From Bacteroidia bacterium (lineage in GTDB: Bacteria; Bacteroidota; Bacteroidia; SXHM01): 64,000 bases of DNA. The notes under the pieces are model-generated. The model was given only the letters and a program-made list of their open reading frames with translations. It was not told the origin of the DNA and ran no database searches. A program made the position numbers and the translations under genes. Shown here piece by piece: positions 25,628 to 34,392 of this stretch; positions within the stretch are counted from its first letter, which is position 1, and the number at the start of each line of letters is the position of its first letter. Location: the NCBI GenBank assembly GCA_022072225.1, contig JAJVIC010000010.1, positions 372,001 through 436,000 on the forward strand. The letters run 5' to 3'.

Positions 25628-26806
25628 ATGAATGATTCATCAACACGAATTCTGAATGCAGCCGTTGCAGGACAGGAGGTAATGGATGATGCGGCCAACT
25701 TGCCTCTATGGACAGGCAGGGCAGCCATCTCCAACAAGAAAACGGCATTAGACAACAAGATTGCTGAAATAGAAACACTGGCTGATTCGGAAACCGATGG
25801 AAGCGGTGTAACCGCAGGCAAGAAAGCGGCAAAGGACGCAGCAGCCAAAACAGCGTGGAAAATTGCCAAACCTCTTGCCGTTTATGCAAGTGATATTGGC
25901 GATACCGACCTTGCCGGTGAGATAGATTTTGAGTGGAGTGAGTTAAGGTATGGAAAAGATGAGGATGTGATTGATGACTGGCAACTGATACATGACAGGG
26001 CCAACACCCACTCGGCAGCCTTGGCAGCAGGGGGTTACATAGATGTAATCTGGATTACCGACCTGCAAACGCAAATAACTGCGTTTGAAGATAAGAGAGG
26101 CAAGCCCAAAGCAAAGCGCTCGAGTAACAAAGCTATTAACGACCAGATTGAACTGAAAATTAAAGAACTGCAAACTATTAAAACAGATTTGCTTGACTTG
26201 CTGGTAATTTTTGCGGAAAACAATCCCTTGTTTTATAATGCAGCAAAAGCGGCATTTGAAAAAGATATGACAGGCATCAGGCACATTGCGCTGCGCCTGC
26301 GCTTTGTGGATGAAGTATTACCGGAAATACGCATACCGGGAGTAAAGGGAAAAATTGCTGAATTAAATATTGAAAAGGTAAGTTCCAGAAAAGGTGTTAT
26401 AGAGTACAGTCATCAGGAACTGGCGCAGGGTAATTATACCTTGCAGGTAAAAGCGGCTACCTATAAAGACCAGACAATAGCCAACATAGGCATACAAACG
26501 GGCAAACTGAAAACGCTGGAAGTAGTGTTGCAGAAAGGCGAAAGCGGAGGAGGAAAAGGCAGTATCAACGGAACGGTTACTTTTATGGGTAACCCTGCAC
26601 CGGCAGCAAAAATTACCCTGAACCCGACAGGCACTGAAACCAATACCAACGGAACGGGCAACTACTCGTTTGCCGATGTAGGTGAAGGTACTTACAGTGT
26701 TACGGCTGAGTTGCCGCCCTCGCCTGCCAACCCAAGCGGTGTTTCGCAAACCAAACCTGCTTTTGTAACTGCGGGTGGTGTGGTGACGGTGAATTTTAGT
26801 TTTTAG
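25628..26806 (+). CDS. Unrecognised protein with C-terminal carboxypeptidase-regulatory-like domain
   Basis: 392 residues, no signal peptide or membrane helix. Residues 1-150 are Ala/Lys/Asp-rich and helical (KKTALDNKIAEIETLADSE, TAGKKAAKDAAAKTAWKIAK). Residues 160-240 form a further helical region (NDQIELKIKELQTIKTDLLD). Residues 250-300 look like a beta domain (PGVKGKIAELNIEKVSS, LAQGNYTLQVKAATYKDQ). Residues 305-392 are a CarboxypepD_reg-like beta sandwich (GSINGTVTFMGNPAPAAKIT, GNYSFADVGEGTYSVTAEL). Such domains usually act outside the cytoplasm, yet no export signal is seen. It lies alone between the 21-bp array and a terminator. Function unknown. Confidence 0.75.
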   Translation: MNDSSTRILNAAVAGQEVMDDAANLPLWTGRAAISNKKTALDNKIAEIETLADSETDGSGVTAGKKAAKDAAAKTAWKIAKPLAVYASDIGDTDLAGEIDFEWSELRYGKDEDVIDDWQLIHDRANTHSAALAAGGYIDVIWITDLQTQITAFEDKRGKPKAKRSSNKAINDQIELKIKELQTIKTDLLDLLVIFAENNPLFYNAAKAAFEKDMTGIRHIALRLRFVDEVLPEIRIPGVKGKIAELNIEKVSSRKGVIEYSHQELAQGNYTLQVKAATYKDQTIANIGIQTGKLKTLEVVLQKGESGGGKGSINGTVTFMGNPAPAAKITLNPTGTETNTNGTGNYSFADVGEGTYSVTAELPPSPANPSGVSQTKPAFVTAGGVVTVNFSF

Positions 26807-26828
26807 GAGGAGGCTGATAGGTTGAATG

Positions 26829-26862
26829 AAAATCCTCGCGCGAAAGCGCGGGGATTTTTTTG
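26829..26862 (+). terminator. Terminator with GAAA tetraloop
   Basis: A 13-bp stem with one T-G pair (26829-26841 with 26846-26858), a GAAA loop and a T tail follow the 25628 gene. Confidence 0.9.
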
Positions 26863-26896
26863 TTAACCTGACAAGTATAAGTTATTGAGAAAAATT

Positions 26897-26904
26897 TACT
26901 TTTG
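26897..26904 (+). promoter_or_regulatory. -7 element of the PLD nuclease gene
   Basis: TACTTTTG matches TAnnTTTG and lies 21 bp before the ATG. No -33 partner is assigned. Confidence 0.5.
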
Positions 26905-26925
26905 GAGTAAATTATTTAGCTGGCA

Positions 26926-28119
26926 ATGAAAATTACTTTTTTAGGGCATGGGTATGAACCCGAATCGAAAAATTCAGTTGGGAACTATTTATTGGATTTT
27001 TTATCTAAAAATCACTTTCACACATTCACTGGTATATCTGCATTTGCAAGTGAAGCTGGTATTTTAGGGCTTGCAGATCATATTGAAACTGCAAAAAGGT
27101 ATTTTAAAAATTTAAATCTGATTGTAGGTATTGATCAAGAGGGGACATCAAAGGAAGCCCTTATAGAAATATATAATTTAAAAATAAACAGCTATATTTT
27201 TCATCAAGAAGAGCCACCAATTTTTCACCCTAAAATTTATTTGTTTGAAGGAATAAAAGAAACCAAATTGATTTTAGGTTCATCTAATATGACAGCAAGG
27301 GGATTGTTTGGAAATGTAGAAAGCTCATTGCTTGTTGAATTTTTAAATACTGACAAAGAAGGGAAGCGTTTATTGGCAGAATTAAAAGATTATTACAAAG
27401 ACTTATTCAATTTTACAGATCCGAATCTGTTTAAAATTACAAAAGAAATAATTCAGGGCTTCATTGATAAAGGTATTGTTCCGAATGAAGTAGTCAGGAC
27501 AAAGAAGTTCGGCAAGCAAACTAAAGACGAAAAGAACACAGAAGGAAAACCAAGTTTAATAATACCTAAAAGACAAACATCAAAAATCCCAATCAGATTT
27601 AGAGGTAAATCAAAAACAAATAAGGCGGCAGAAAAAATTGTTAAAGAACTTGAAATCACTGATACAATTACTATTGAAGCAGGCAGTTTGGTTTGGCAGA
27701 AGAAGAAATTACCTAGTTCAGATGCTCAACAAGTTAAGGAAGATACAAATGTTAGAGGTGTGATTGGCCTTAGTGATTCTAATTTCAAGATTGATGGTGT
27801 GAAGATTAATCGTAATACTTATTTTAGGAATGAGGTATTTGCCATGCTCAACTGGAGTTTAAAGAAAAGGAATAATAACTCACCAATTGAAGAAGCTTTT
27901 TGTGATTTTAATATAAAGATACTTGGTAAAAATTTGGGGGTTCATAAGTTAAGAATTAGCCATGATGCAGAAAGGGCTGCAAATCAAAATAACATTACAA
28001 CTACAATCCATTGGGGTTCGGAACTCATCACATATCTGAGAAATAATAGTATAATTGGTAAGACTCTTAGTCTTTATTATCCTGTCAAAGGTACTGTTTA
28101 CAGTATCATTATTGAATAG
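26926..28119 (+). CDS. Phospholipase D-superfamily nuclease, putative restriction endonuclease
   Basis: 397 residues. The N-terminal 190 residues hold one PLD-type active site: FHPKIYLFEG with His101 and Lys103, then LILGSSNMTARGLFGNVESS with Ser119, Ser120, Asn121 and Glu132. One HxK motif per chain is the pattern of dimeric nucleases such as BfiI and NgoFVII-type enzymes. A linker rich in Lys (about 190-240) leads to a C-terminal domain of about 150 residues (EAGSLVWQKKKLPSSDAQQV, NTYFRNEVFAMLNW), which could recognise DNA. A HTH regulator and an adenine methyltransferase follow on the same strand, 94 bp later, so restriction or another defence role is likely. Confidence 0.75.
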   Translation: MKITFLGHGYEPESKNSVGNYLLDFLSKNHFHTFTGISAFASEAGILGLADHIETAKRYFKNLNLIVGIDQEGTSKEALIEIYNLKINSYIFHQEEPPIFHPKIYLFEGIKETKLILGSSNMTARGLFGNVESSLLVEFLNTDKEGKRLLAELKDYYKDLFNFTDPNLFKITKEIIQGFIDKGIVPNEVVRTKKFGKQTKDEKNTEGKPSLIIPKRQTSKIPIRFRGKSKTNKAAEKIVKELEITDTITIEAGSLVWQKKKLPSSDAQQVKEDTNVRGVIGLSDSNFKIDGVKINRNTYFRNEVFAMLNWSLKKRNNNSPIEEAFCDFNIKILGKNLGVHKLRISHDAERAANQNNITTTIHWGSELITYLRNNSIIGKTLSLYYPVKGTVYSIIIE

Positions 28120-28188
28120 TATTGTTTTAAACACAAGTTGTTCAAAACTCTATTGATAAAATCTTTTGTTAGTTCATTTAAGCTACCT

Positions 28189-28215
28189 ATATTTGGACTG
28201 AAGTAGTCCAAATAT
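28189..28215. promoter_or_regulatory. Perfect operator-like palindrome over the HTH gene start
   Basis: Two perfect 11-bp arms, ATATTTGGACT (28189-28199) and AGTCCAAATAT (28205-28215), flank GAAGT. The right arm includes the first two bases of the ATG at 28214. The position fits autoregulation by the controller protein. Confidence 0.75.
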
Positions 28216-28537
28216 GAAATTAGAAAAAACATTCGGAGAAACAGTTAAAAAACTGCGTGATGATAAACAACTTCCTTTGCGTGAAGTAGCGGAAGCATTA
28301 GACATTGACACTTCAATGTTGGGCAAAATTGAAAAGAACAACCGCAAGCCCACCAAGCAAATAATTGAAAAGTTTGCAAAGTATTTCAAAGTAAGCGAGC
28401 GAGATTTAACAATTGCATTTTTAAGCGACACTGTTGCTTATCAGGTTATGGACGAGGGAGATTATGCAAGCGAAGTTCTAAAAGTAGCAGAGAAAAAAGT
28501 AAAATATTTAAAAACTAAAAAAACTTCTGACCAATGA
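28214..28537 (+). CDS. XRE-type helix-turn-helix controller protein
   Basis: 107 residues. An N-terminal Cro/C1-type HTH (about 8-62) shows FGETVKKLRDDKQLPLREVA and EALDIDTSMLGKIEKNNRKP. A short helical tail follows. The gene overlaps the methyltransferase by 4 bp (ATGA), so the two are translationally coupled. This is the layout of controller (C) proteins in restriction-modification systems, which bind palindromes before their own gene; such a palindrome is present at 28189. With the operator on the start codon there is no room for a Shine-Dalgarno. Confidence 0.85.
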   Translation: MKLEKTFGETVKKLRDDKQLPLREVAEALDIDTSMLGKIEKNNRKPTKQIIEKFAKYFKVSERDLTIAFLSDTVAYQVMDEGDYASEVLKVAEKKVKYLKTKKTSDQ

Positions 28538-30144
28538 AATTAATCACAGAAGCATCAGCCGAAAAATTAAGAGGTGGCTTTTACACACCTGAACCAATTG
28601 CAGAATTTGTTTTGCGTTGGGGAATTAACGGCTGTAATGACTTTGACATACTTGAACCAAGTTGCGGTGATGGAGTGTTTTTAGAACAACTTCAAAAACA
28701 AAAATTCAAATACAACTCTATCACAGCAGTTGAATTGGACGAAGCAGAAGCCGAGAAAGCCGAGCAAATACATTTGAAGAACAAACAAATCATTAATGAT
28801 GATTTTCACACTTATTGCAACAATACAGAGAAGCGGTTTGATTTAATCGTAGGCAACCCACCCTACATACGTTATCAGTTTTTTGACAGGCAACAGCAAG
28901 TTGAGGCAGGAGATATTTTCATCAAAGCAGGTTTGACTTATTCCAAACTCACAAACGCTTGGGTTTCATTCGTGGTAGGTTCTTCGTTATTGCTTAAAGA
29001 CAAAGGCGGCAGAATTGGTTTTGTTTTGCCAGCCGAGATTTTGCAGGTTTCTTTTGCCCTACAACTAAGAAAATTCCTTGCACACTTTTACAATAAAATT
29101 AATATCATTTCATTTGAGAAATTAGTGTTCCCAAACATTCAGCAAGAAGTTGTTTTGCTTTTGTGTGAGAAGAACAACAGCAAGGAGCACAACATTGAAC
29201 ATATTGAATTGCGTGATGCAAGCGAACTGCAAACGCTTGATGTAGCAAGATTGAAAAGCCCGAAAAAGAAAATTGATTTCAAAAGCAATAAATGGACTTT
29301 CTACTTTTTAGAACAAGAAGAAATTGATTTTTTGGAGAACATTGCACAACACCGCAACATTCCAACACTTGAAAAATTCGCAAAAGTTGAAGTAGGCATT
29401 ACAACAGGTTCAAACGATTTCTTTACTGTTCCACTTGCAACCGTTGAAGAATATAATTTACAAGAATATGCAAGACCGATGGTTGGCAGGAGCGTTCAGG
29501 TAAACAGCGTAATTTTCACAGAAAAGGATTGGGAGAAAAATAAACACTCAAAAGCAAAAGCCCACTTACTTGTTTTTCCTGACGGGAAAAGTTTGAAAAA
29601 CAAAAACGGAGCATTGCGATATATTGAGCAGGGAGAAAGTTTAGGAATACAGAAAGGTTATAAAACAGGCATTCGTGATGATTGGTTTGTAGTTCCATCC
29701 TTGAAAATTTCGGATGCACTATTTATCAGAAGAAATAATCTTTACCCAAGATTAATAATTAACCAAGCCGAAGCATATACAACGGACACAATGCATCGTG
29801 TTTTTGTACGGCCCAATATCAATATTAAAGCACTGACAGCAAGTTATTATAATTCACTTTCTCTTGCTTTTACAGAAGTTTCTGGAAGAAGTCATGGTGG
29901 GGGAGTTTTGGAATTGATGCCAAACGAAGCAGAAAGAGTTTTGCTGCCATACCATATTGATAATGCTTCCTTATTATCACAAATAGACAAACTAATCAGA
30001 GCCAAAACTGATATTGAGGAAGTTTTGAAAATTACTAACCAAATAATTTTAAAAGAGCATTTTGGTTTGACACAAAAGGAAATAAAACTAGCCCACAGTA
30101 TTTGGAAGAAGCTTTCTTCAAGACGATTGAACAGAGGAAAATAA
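28534..30144 (+). CDS. N6-adenine DNA methyltransferase, Eco57I/TaqI-like
   Basis: 536 residues. GGFYTPEPIAEFVLRWG and motif I ILEPSCGDGVFLEQL (about 39-53) bind S-adenosylmethionine. Motif IV is NPPY at 108-111, specific for exocyclic amino-group methylation. AGRIGFVLPAEILQV-like residues (about 165) continue the catalytic domain. The C-terminal half (about 270-500) resembles a TaqI-type target-recognition region (VEVGITTGSNDFFTVPL, IRDDWFVVPSL, LYPRLIINQAEAYTTDTMHR, SGRSHGGGVLELMPNE). There is no nuclease domain in the chain, so cutting would have to come from the PLD protein encoded upstream. Confidence 0.88.
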   Translation: MKLITEASAEKLRGGFYTPEPIAEFVLRWGINGCNDFDILEPSCGDGVFLEQLQKQKFKYNSITAVELDEAEAEKAEQIHLKNKQIINDDFHTYCNNTEKRFDLIVGNPPYIRYQFFDRQQQVEAGDIFIKAGLTYSKLTNAWVSFVVGSSLLLKDKGGRIGFVLPAEILQVSFALQLRKFLAHFYNKINIISFEKLVFPNIQQEVVLLLCEKNNSKEHNIEHIELRDASELQTLDVARLKSPKKKIDFKSNKWTFYFLEQEEIDFLENIAQHRNIPTLEKFAKVEVGITTGSNDFFTVPLATVEEYNLQEYARPMVGRSVQVNSVIFTEKDWEKNKHSKAKAHLLVFPDGKSLKNKNGALRYIEQGESLGIQKGYKTGIRDDWFVVPSLKISDALFIRRNNLYPRLIINQAEAYTTDTMHRVFVRPNINIKALTASYYNSLSLAFTEVSGRSHGGGVLELMPNEAERVLLPYHIDNASLLSQIDKLIRAKTDIEEVLKITNQIILKEHFGLTQKEIKLAHSIWKKLSSRRLNRGK

Positions 30145-30206
30145 TATTCATAGAGTTTTAGGTTATTTTACAACATCTGGAGATATTCTAGTAATTGACT
30201 TTAAAT

Positions 30207-30240
30207 AAAAAAAACCCGCCATTGGCGAGGGTTTTCTTTT
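30207..30240 (+). terminator. Terminator after the methyltransferase
   Basis: AAAACCCGCC (30211-30220) pairs with GGCGAGGGTTTT (30224-30235) with a two-base bulge; T-rich on the + side and A-rich on the other, so it may act both ways. Confidence 0.75.
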
Positions 30241-30247
30241 TACTCTT

Positions 30248-30301
30248 CTACTTCTTATCCTCCAACTTATACACCCCCGAAACATCTTCCCTGCCCCCAA
30301 A
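30248..30301 (-). pseudogene. Remnant of a beta-carbonic anhydrase 3' end
   Basis: On the minus strand this short piece reads [15 protein letters not shown] and stops. The intact carbonic anhydrase at 33717-34361 ends [16 protein letters not shown]. The DNA also matches base by base over most of the segment (AACTTATA, then CCCGAAACATCTTCC). No upstream part of the gene is present. It looks like the tail of a duplicated or displaced copy, left next to the end of the methyltransferase module and the acylase gene. Confidence 0.75.
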
Positions 30302-30317
30302 AGCAAAATTATCTTGT

Positions 30318-32369
30318 TTAGGGATGATATATTTTTTCAGCGTTTTTGAGTATTTCGTCCCAGTTGAAGGTCATGGTTTTGAATTGTTCTTTGCTGAATA
30401 GCTCCATCTGGTCTGTATAGTGTTTGCTGTCGGGATGCGATGATGCACCATAGGCGTTAACAGAATTTATTTCCACACCGCTGTGGGAATATTTGTTTAC
30501 CTGAATATAGCCATCGCCATTGGTAATGCGCCAGATGCCTTTTGTTTTGTCAAATAGTTTGGGGTCGGCTGCGCGGGAGACTTCGCGCATGCCGGAGGCC
30601 GGAAAACTTACATTGCCGCGAATCAGGCGTTGTACATCGCCCAGTTTTACATCAAGGGTGCCGTATTTTTTCAGCATAAATTTTTTGGTGTAGCGCAGGG
30701 CATCTGCCAGTTCATCTTCGTGAAGCGGTTCTTTTTTAATCATCAGGAATGCGAAGGGTACTTTCCATTTTTTCTGTAAGCGTTCCTGCATAATCATGGC
30801 AAGGGCTGCATCTTTATTTTCGGTATCGCCAGTCCAATTCCATTGTTTCAGTTTTTTAATTGCATCGGCTATGTCGGTGTATTTATGTTCATCGAGCTGA
30901 AAAGCGGCTTTGAAGTTGCGGGCGTAGCTGCCTTTTTGTGAATAGCTTTTATCGAACTTAACGTTGAGGAAATCGGTCCATGTAAATTTATCTTTTACGG
31001 CAGCAAGCATTTCGCCAAAGCGTTCGCCCCGGTTGTAGTTGAATTGCTGAATGCCTATAAAACTTCCATTCCAGCTGCACTCTTTTCCGCTGACGGAATA
31101 TTGTGTTTGGTTGCAACTGAAAAGGTAGCCGCAAGAGGGGTTAAGCAGGGAAGGTTTTTGGTTGTAGGGCACTAAGGAATTCCATTTATAGTTGGAAGTG
31201 TTGGCGGTAATGGGTAAATTCCAATTCAACGTGGAATCGCGCAGCGGCACCTGACAGCCGCTTTGATAAAAGATGGTTCCGTCCACATCGGCATACATGA
31301 TATTGAAGAGCGGAATGGCTTCCATTTTTAAGGCATTTTCAAACTCCCTGAAGTTGTTTGCCTTGTTCATGCGAAACCATTGCTCGGTAGCGCGCAGGTC
31401 CATAGCACCGGGGTAGCGAATGGCATACCATCCGTGTTTGGTCTGAAACACGGGGCCGTACTCGCAGGTGCGTATTTTTTTGGTGATGCCGATTTTCAGT
31501 TTGCCGAGTTTTAATTTAAGGTGAGCTTTTTTGGTTTGAAATGTTTTCCACTTGCCATCGTAGCGGTATTTGTTGCCTTTGTGTTTTAGTTTATAGATGT
31601 CGCCAAAGGTGTGGTAGTTGGTGGTGTGTGCCCAACCGAGTTTTTGGTTGCTTCCCAGAAATATAGTAGTGCCACCCGGAAAAAGTCCGCCAATAACATC
31701 CCAGCCTTCATCACTTTTGATATGTGCTTCGTACCAGGCAAAGCGGCCTTCTATGGGTTGGTGAGAGTTTACCAGCAGCCATGTTTTTCCGTCATCGGTT
31801 CGCGAGGGTGCTATTGCCAGAGAATTAGAGCCTATTTCGTTGGGCTGGTGCAATAATTCAATATGGTTGTCTTTTATTGATTTGAGGGCCATGCCTGCTC
31901 CCGCGAAAAGCGTCAGGGTAAGGGTAGAGCCTTTTACCATGTCGGTGGGTTTAAAGGGCAGGGCTTTGGGCAACAGCACCTGGTCAGGGTGGGCGGCTGC
32001 AAAATCGTTTACACCTTGTATGTATCCTTCGAGCACTTTTTTGAAATCGGCTGAGATAAGGCGTTCATAGTTATTGTCAACCAGGGTATCGATACCGAAA
32101 AATTGCAGACCGAAATCAAAGAGCACACCTTCTTTGCCAAGAACTTCTCCCAACATTCCTTTTGCTGCGAGGAGGTTTTGCTGTATGCTTTTAAAATCAT
32201 CTTCGCAATGGGCGTAGGCTAAACCGTAAGCTGCTTCGGCATCGGTGTGTCCGTATATGTGGGGCACACCAAAACTATCGCGGGCAATGGTAATGTTGGC
32301 GGGGTTTATTTGGGCATAGCAGCAGACCGATTGTGCTATGAGCAACAGTAAAATAACAATTCGCAACAT
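30318..32369 (-). CDS. Penicillin acylase family (S45) N-terminal-nucleophile hydrolase
   Basis: 683 residues with a signal peptide (cleavage near VCCYAQ). The small chain has ITIARDSFGVPHIYGHTDAEAAYGLAYAHCEDD. The autocatalytic nucleophile is Ser181 in EIGSNSLAIAPS, followed by LLVNSHQP and EAHIKSDEGWDVIGGLFPGG. Family members cut amide bonds of acylated small molecules such as penicillins or acyl-homoserine lactones; the substrate here is unknown. It is periplasmic or exported. It follows the beta-helix gene by 11 bp, so the two share a transcript. (The first motif is given only for position, about 26-58.). Confidence 0.9.
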   Translation of the reverse strand: MLRIVILLLLIAQSVCCYAQINPANITIARDSFGVPHIYGHTDAEAAYGLAYAHCEDDFKSIQQNLLAAKGMLGEVLGKEGVLFDFGLQFFGIDTLVDNNYERLISADFKKVLEGYIQGVNDFAAAHPDQVLLPKALPFKPTDMVKGSTLTLTLFAGAGMALKSIKDNHIELLHQPNEIGSNSLAIAPSRTDDGKTWLLVNSHQPIEGRFAWYEAHIKSDEGWDVIGGLFPGGTTIFLGSNQKLGWAHTTNYHTFGDIYKLKHKGNKYRYDGKWKTFQTKKAHLKLKLGKLKIGITKKIRTCEYGPVFQTKHGWYAIRYPGAMDLRATEQWFRMNKANNFREFENALKMEAIPLFNIMYADVDGTIFYQSGCQVPLRDSTLNWNLPITANTSNYKWNSLVPYNQKPSLLNPSCGYLFSCNQTQYSVSGKECSWNGSFIGIQQFNYNRGERFGEMLAAVKDKFTWTDFLNVKFDKSYSQKGSYARNFKAAFQLDEHKYTDIADAIKKLKQWNWTGDTENKDAALAMIMQERLQKKWKVPFAFLMIKKEPLHEDELADALRYTKKFMLKKYGTLDVKLGDVQRLIRGNVSFPASGMREVSRAADPKLFDKTKGIWRITNGDGYIQVNKYSHSGVEINSVNAYGASSHPDSKHYTDQMELFSKEQFKTMTFNWDEILKNAEKIYHP

Positions 32370-32380
32370 GATGCTGCGGG

Positions 32381-33592
32381 CTATTTAGTGGTAAGCTCTA
32401 ATACGGGCAATGTGGCTCCCTCGCAATCAAACATGGGCATGCCCTGTGTTTTGGTGGCAAGGTTATAGAAGCTAAGGTTGCCATTGTTTTTAACACAAAT
32501 TTCTTTTCCGGCTTTTAGTTTCCCGTTTTCCATGTAGTTGGTATTAAACTGTCCGTCTGATATAGCCAGAGGCAGGTTGTTACCAAACAGTTGGTACATC
32601 ATTTTGCCAAATTGGCGCGAGGTATCGGGAATGCTTTGGCTGCGCTCTATAACATTATCGTGAACGTAAATAGATGAGGGGAATTTATCGAACAATGAAT
32701 CATTTGTTTGGCGGCCCATGGTGTTGAGACTGAGAATAGAGAGTGCAACGGTGTTGTTGTCTTTTACAATGTTGCCGAATGCTTCTACGTTTTGGCAGGC
32801 CATAAAGAGAAGTCCGGTGCCTGAGGGAACCATGGAAACGGAAATACCCATTGCCGAAAAATTATAATGGTTGTTGCCGATAATTTCGTTGTTGAACACG
32901 CGCACGTGTGTTCCGTTTTTCTTAGGCAGGTCGGGTAAATCAAAAATCATAATTCCGCCTGTGTTGTTGATGGCTTTGTTTTCATACACATCAGCGTATT
33001 TTGTGTTTTCGATTTCAATTCCGGCAACATTTTTCTCCACTCTGTTTCTGCGCACTATACCGTTTTCGCTTTGTCCGAGGTAGATACCTGCATCAGATGC
33101 GCCAATGGAAACGCACTCTTCCATCAATATGTTTTTGCATTGCACAGGATATAAGCCGTAGGCGCCATTGGTGCTGTCTGGCTCACCGGTCCACTCGGTG
33201 CGTATTCTGCGAATAACCACATTTTCACTTGCCTGAATTTTAAGACCATCGCCCTTGGCATCTTCAATACCTATATCCTGTATCGTAAAATTGTTTGCCT
33301 TTACGTAAACTCCCTGTGCTCCCTCGGTTTGTCCGGCAAACGAAAAAATGGTTTTATGCATACCTGCTCCTACAATGGTGACACTGTCAATTCCCTCCAG
33401 CGAAACGGTATTGCGGAATTTAAAAACACCTTCAGCCAGGCGAATGGTGTCGCCTGCTTTCGCTTTTATCAGTACTTCTTGCACTGTTTTGTCATCATCG
33501 GCAGAAGGTGAAATAATAACAGGTTTGTTTGTATTGGTGCAGGCTTGAAGGATTGCAACAATGGATAGGAGAAGGATTGTTTTGATGTTCAT
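32381..33592 (-). CDS. Parallel beta-helix repeat lipoprotein
   Basis: 403 residues. The lipoprotein signal MNIKTILLLSIVAILQAC has its Cys at residue 18. The body is a right-handed parallel beta-helix of the pectate-lyase / NosD kind: AGDTIRLAEGVFKFRNTVSL, VTIVGAGMHKTIF, NFTIQDIGIEDAKGDGLKIQ, ENVVIRRIRTEWTG, ENGIVRRNRVEKNVAGIEIE, ADVYENKAINNTGGIMIFDL. These proteins often bind or cleave polysaccharides, but no catalytic site can be assigned. It is the first gene of the pair with the penicillin acylase. Confidence 0.85.
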   Translation of the reverse strand: MNIKTILLLSIVAILQACTNTNKPVIISPSADDDKTVQEVLIKAKAGDTIRLAEGVFKFRNTVSLEGIDSVTIVGAGMHKTIFSFAGQTEGAQGVYVKANNFTIQDIGIEDAKGDGLKIQASENVVIRRIRTEWTGEPDSTNGAYGLYPVQCKNILMEECVSIGASDAGIYLGQSENGIVRRNRVEKNVAGIEIENTKYADVYENKAINNTGGIMIFDLPDLPKKNGTHVRVFNNEIIGNNHYNFSAMGISVSMVPSGTGLLFMACQNVEAFGNIVKDNNTVALSILSLNTMGRQTNDSLFDKFPSSIYVHDNVIERSQSIPDTSRQFGKMMYQLFGNNLPLAISDGQFNTNYMENGKLKAGKEICVKNNGNLSFYNLATKTQGMPMFDCEGATLPVLELTTK

Positions 33593-33659
33593 AATTGTTT
33601 TTTTTTGTTGGCCAAATTTATATTTATATCTAATCGCAGGATTTGTTTCTGATAAATAT

Positions 33660-33700
33660 TAACACAAAAAGGGAACCCATCGGGTTCCCTTTTTGTGTTA
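33660..33700. terminator. Long terminator hairpin after carbonic anhydrase
   Basis: A perfect 19-bp stem (33660-33678 with 33682-33700) and a 3-base loop (ATC). It contains AAAAAGGG and CCCTTTTT and lies 16 bp from the carbonic anhydrase stop on the minus strand. Confidence 0.92.
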
Positions 33701-33716
33701 AAAGATTTGAAGCCTA

Positions 33717-34361
33717 TCAAGACTTTTTGTCTTCAAACTTATAGACGCCCGAAACATCTTCCATACCATCCATAAGCACATTAAGCTCATTGATAATACC
33801 GGTTTTAAGGTCGTAAACCCATCCGTGTATGGTAGGGCGTTTATGGTTTTTCCATGAGTTTTGAATAATGGAAGTTTTGCTCAGGTCCATAACCTGTTCC
33901 ATTACGTTGAGTTCAACAAAGCGTCTGCCGCGTTCTTCCGTATCGGCAATGGCATCCAGCTCGTTGCGGTGCAGGTAATATACATCTTTGATGTGGCGCA
34001 GCCAGTTGTCAATCAGACCGAATTGCTGATTGCCCATAGCAGCCAATACGCCCCCGCAGCCATAGTGTCCGCAAACGATAACGTGTTTTACACCCAGTAC
34101 GTTAACGGCATAGTCCAGTACGCTGAGCATGTTCATATCGGTATGCACCACCATGTTGGCAATGTTGCGGTGTACAAATACTTCGCCCGGCTGGGTACCT
34201 GTAATTTCGTTGGCAGGCACTCTGCTGTCAGAGCAGCCTATCCAAAGGTAGTCGGGCGCCTGTAGTTTTGAAAGACGTAAAAAATAGTCGGGGTCTTTTG
34301 AAAGTTTTTCTTTTACCCAGGCTTTGTTGTTGTCTAATAGTTTCATATATACTTGTGACAT
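33717..34361 (-). CDS. Beta-class carbonic anhydrase
   Basis: 214 residues. Zinc ligands are Cys43, His99 and Cys102 ([16 protein letters not shown] and [12 protein letters not shown]), with the Asp45-Arg47 dyad. It interconverts CO2 and bicarbonate in the cytoplasm. The gene lies 31 bp after a SulP anion transporter on the same strand. That pairing points to bicarbonate uptake coupled to hydration. A partial copy of its 3' end exists at 30248. Confidence 0.95.
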   Translation of the reverse strand: MSQVYMKLLDNNKAWVKEKLSKDPDYFLRLSKLQAPDYLWIGCSDSRVPANEITGTQPGEVFVHRNIANMVVHTDMNMLSVLDYAVNVLGVKHVIVCGHYGCGGVLAAMGNQQFGLIDNWLRHIKDVYYLHRNELDAIADTEERGRRFVELNVMEQVMDLSKTSIIQNSWKNHKRPTIHGWVYDLKTGIINELNVLMDGMEDVSGVYKFEDKKS

Positions 34362-34392
34362 AGTTTTGTAGTTTAAAGTTAGTAATGTTTAA

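Noticed and set aside
33861-34265. 134-residue plus-strand frame
   Set aside because: Antisense to the conserved part of carbonic anhydrase.
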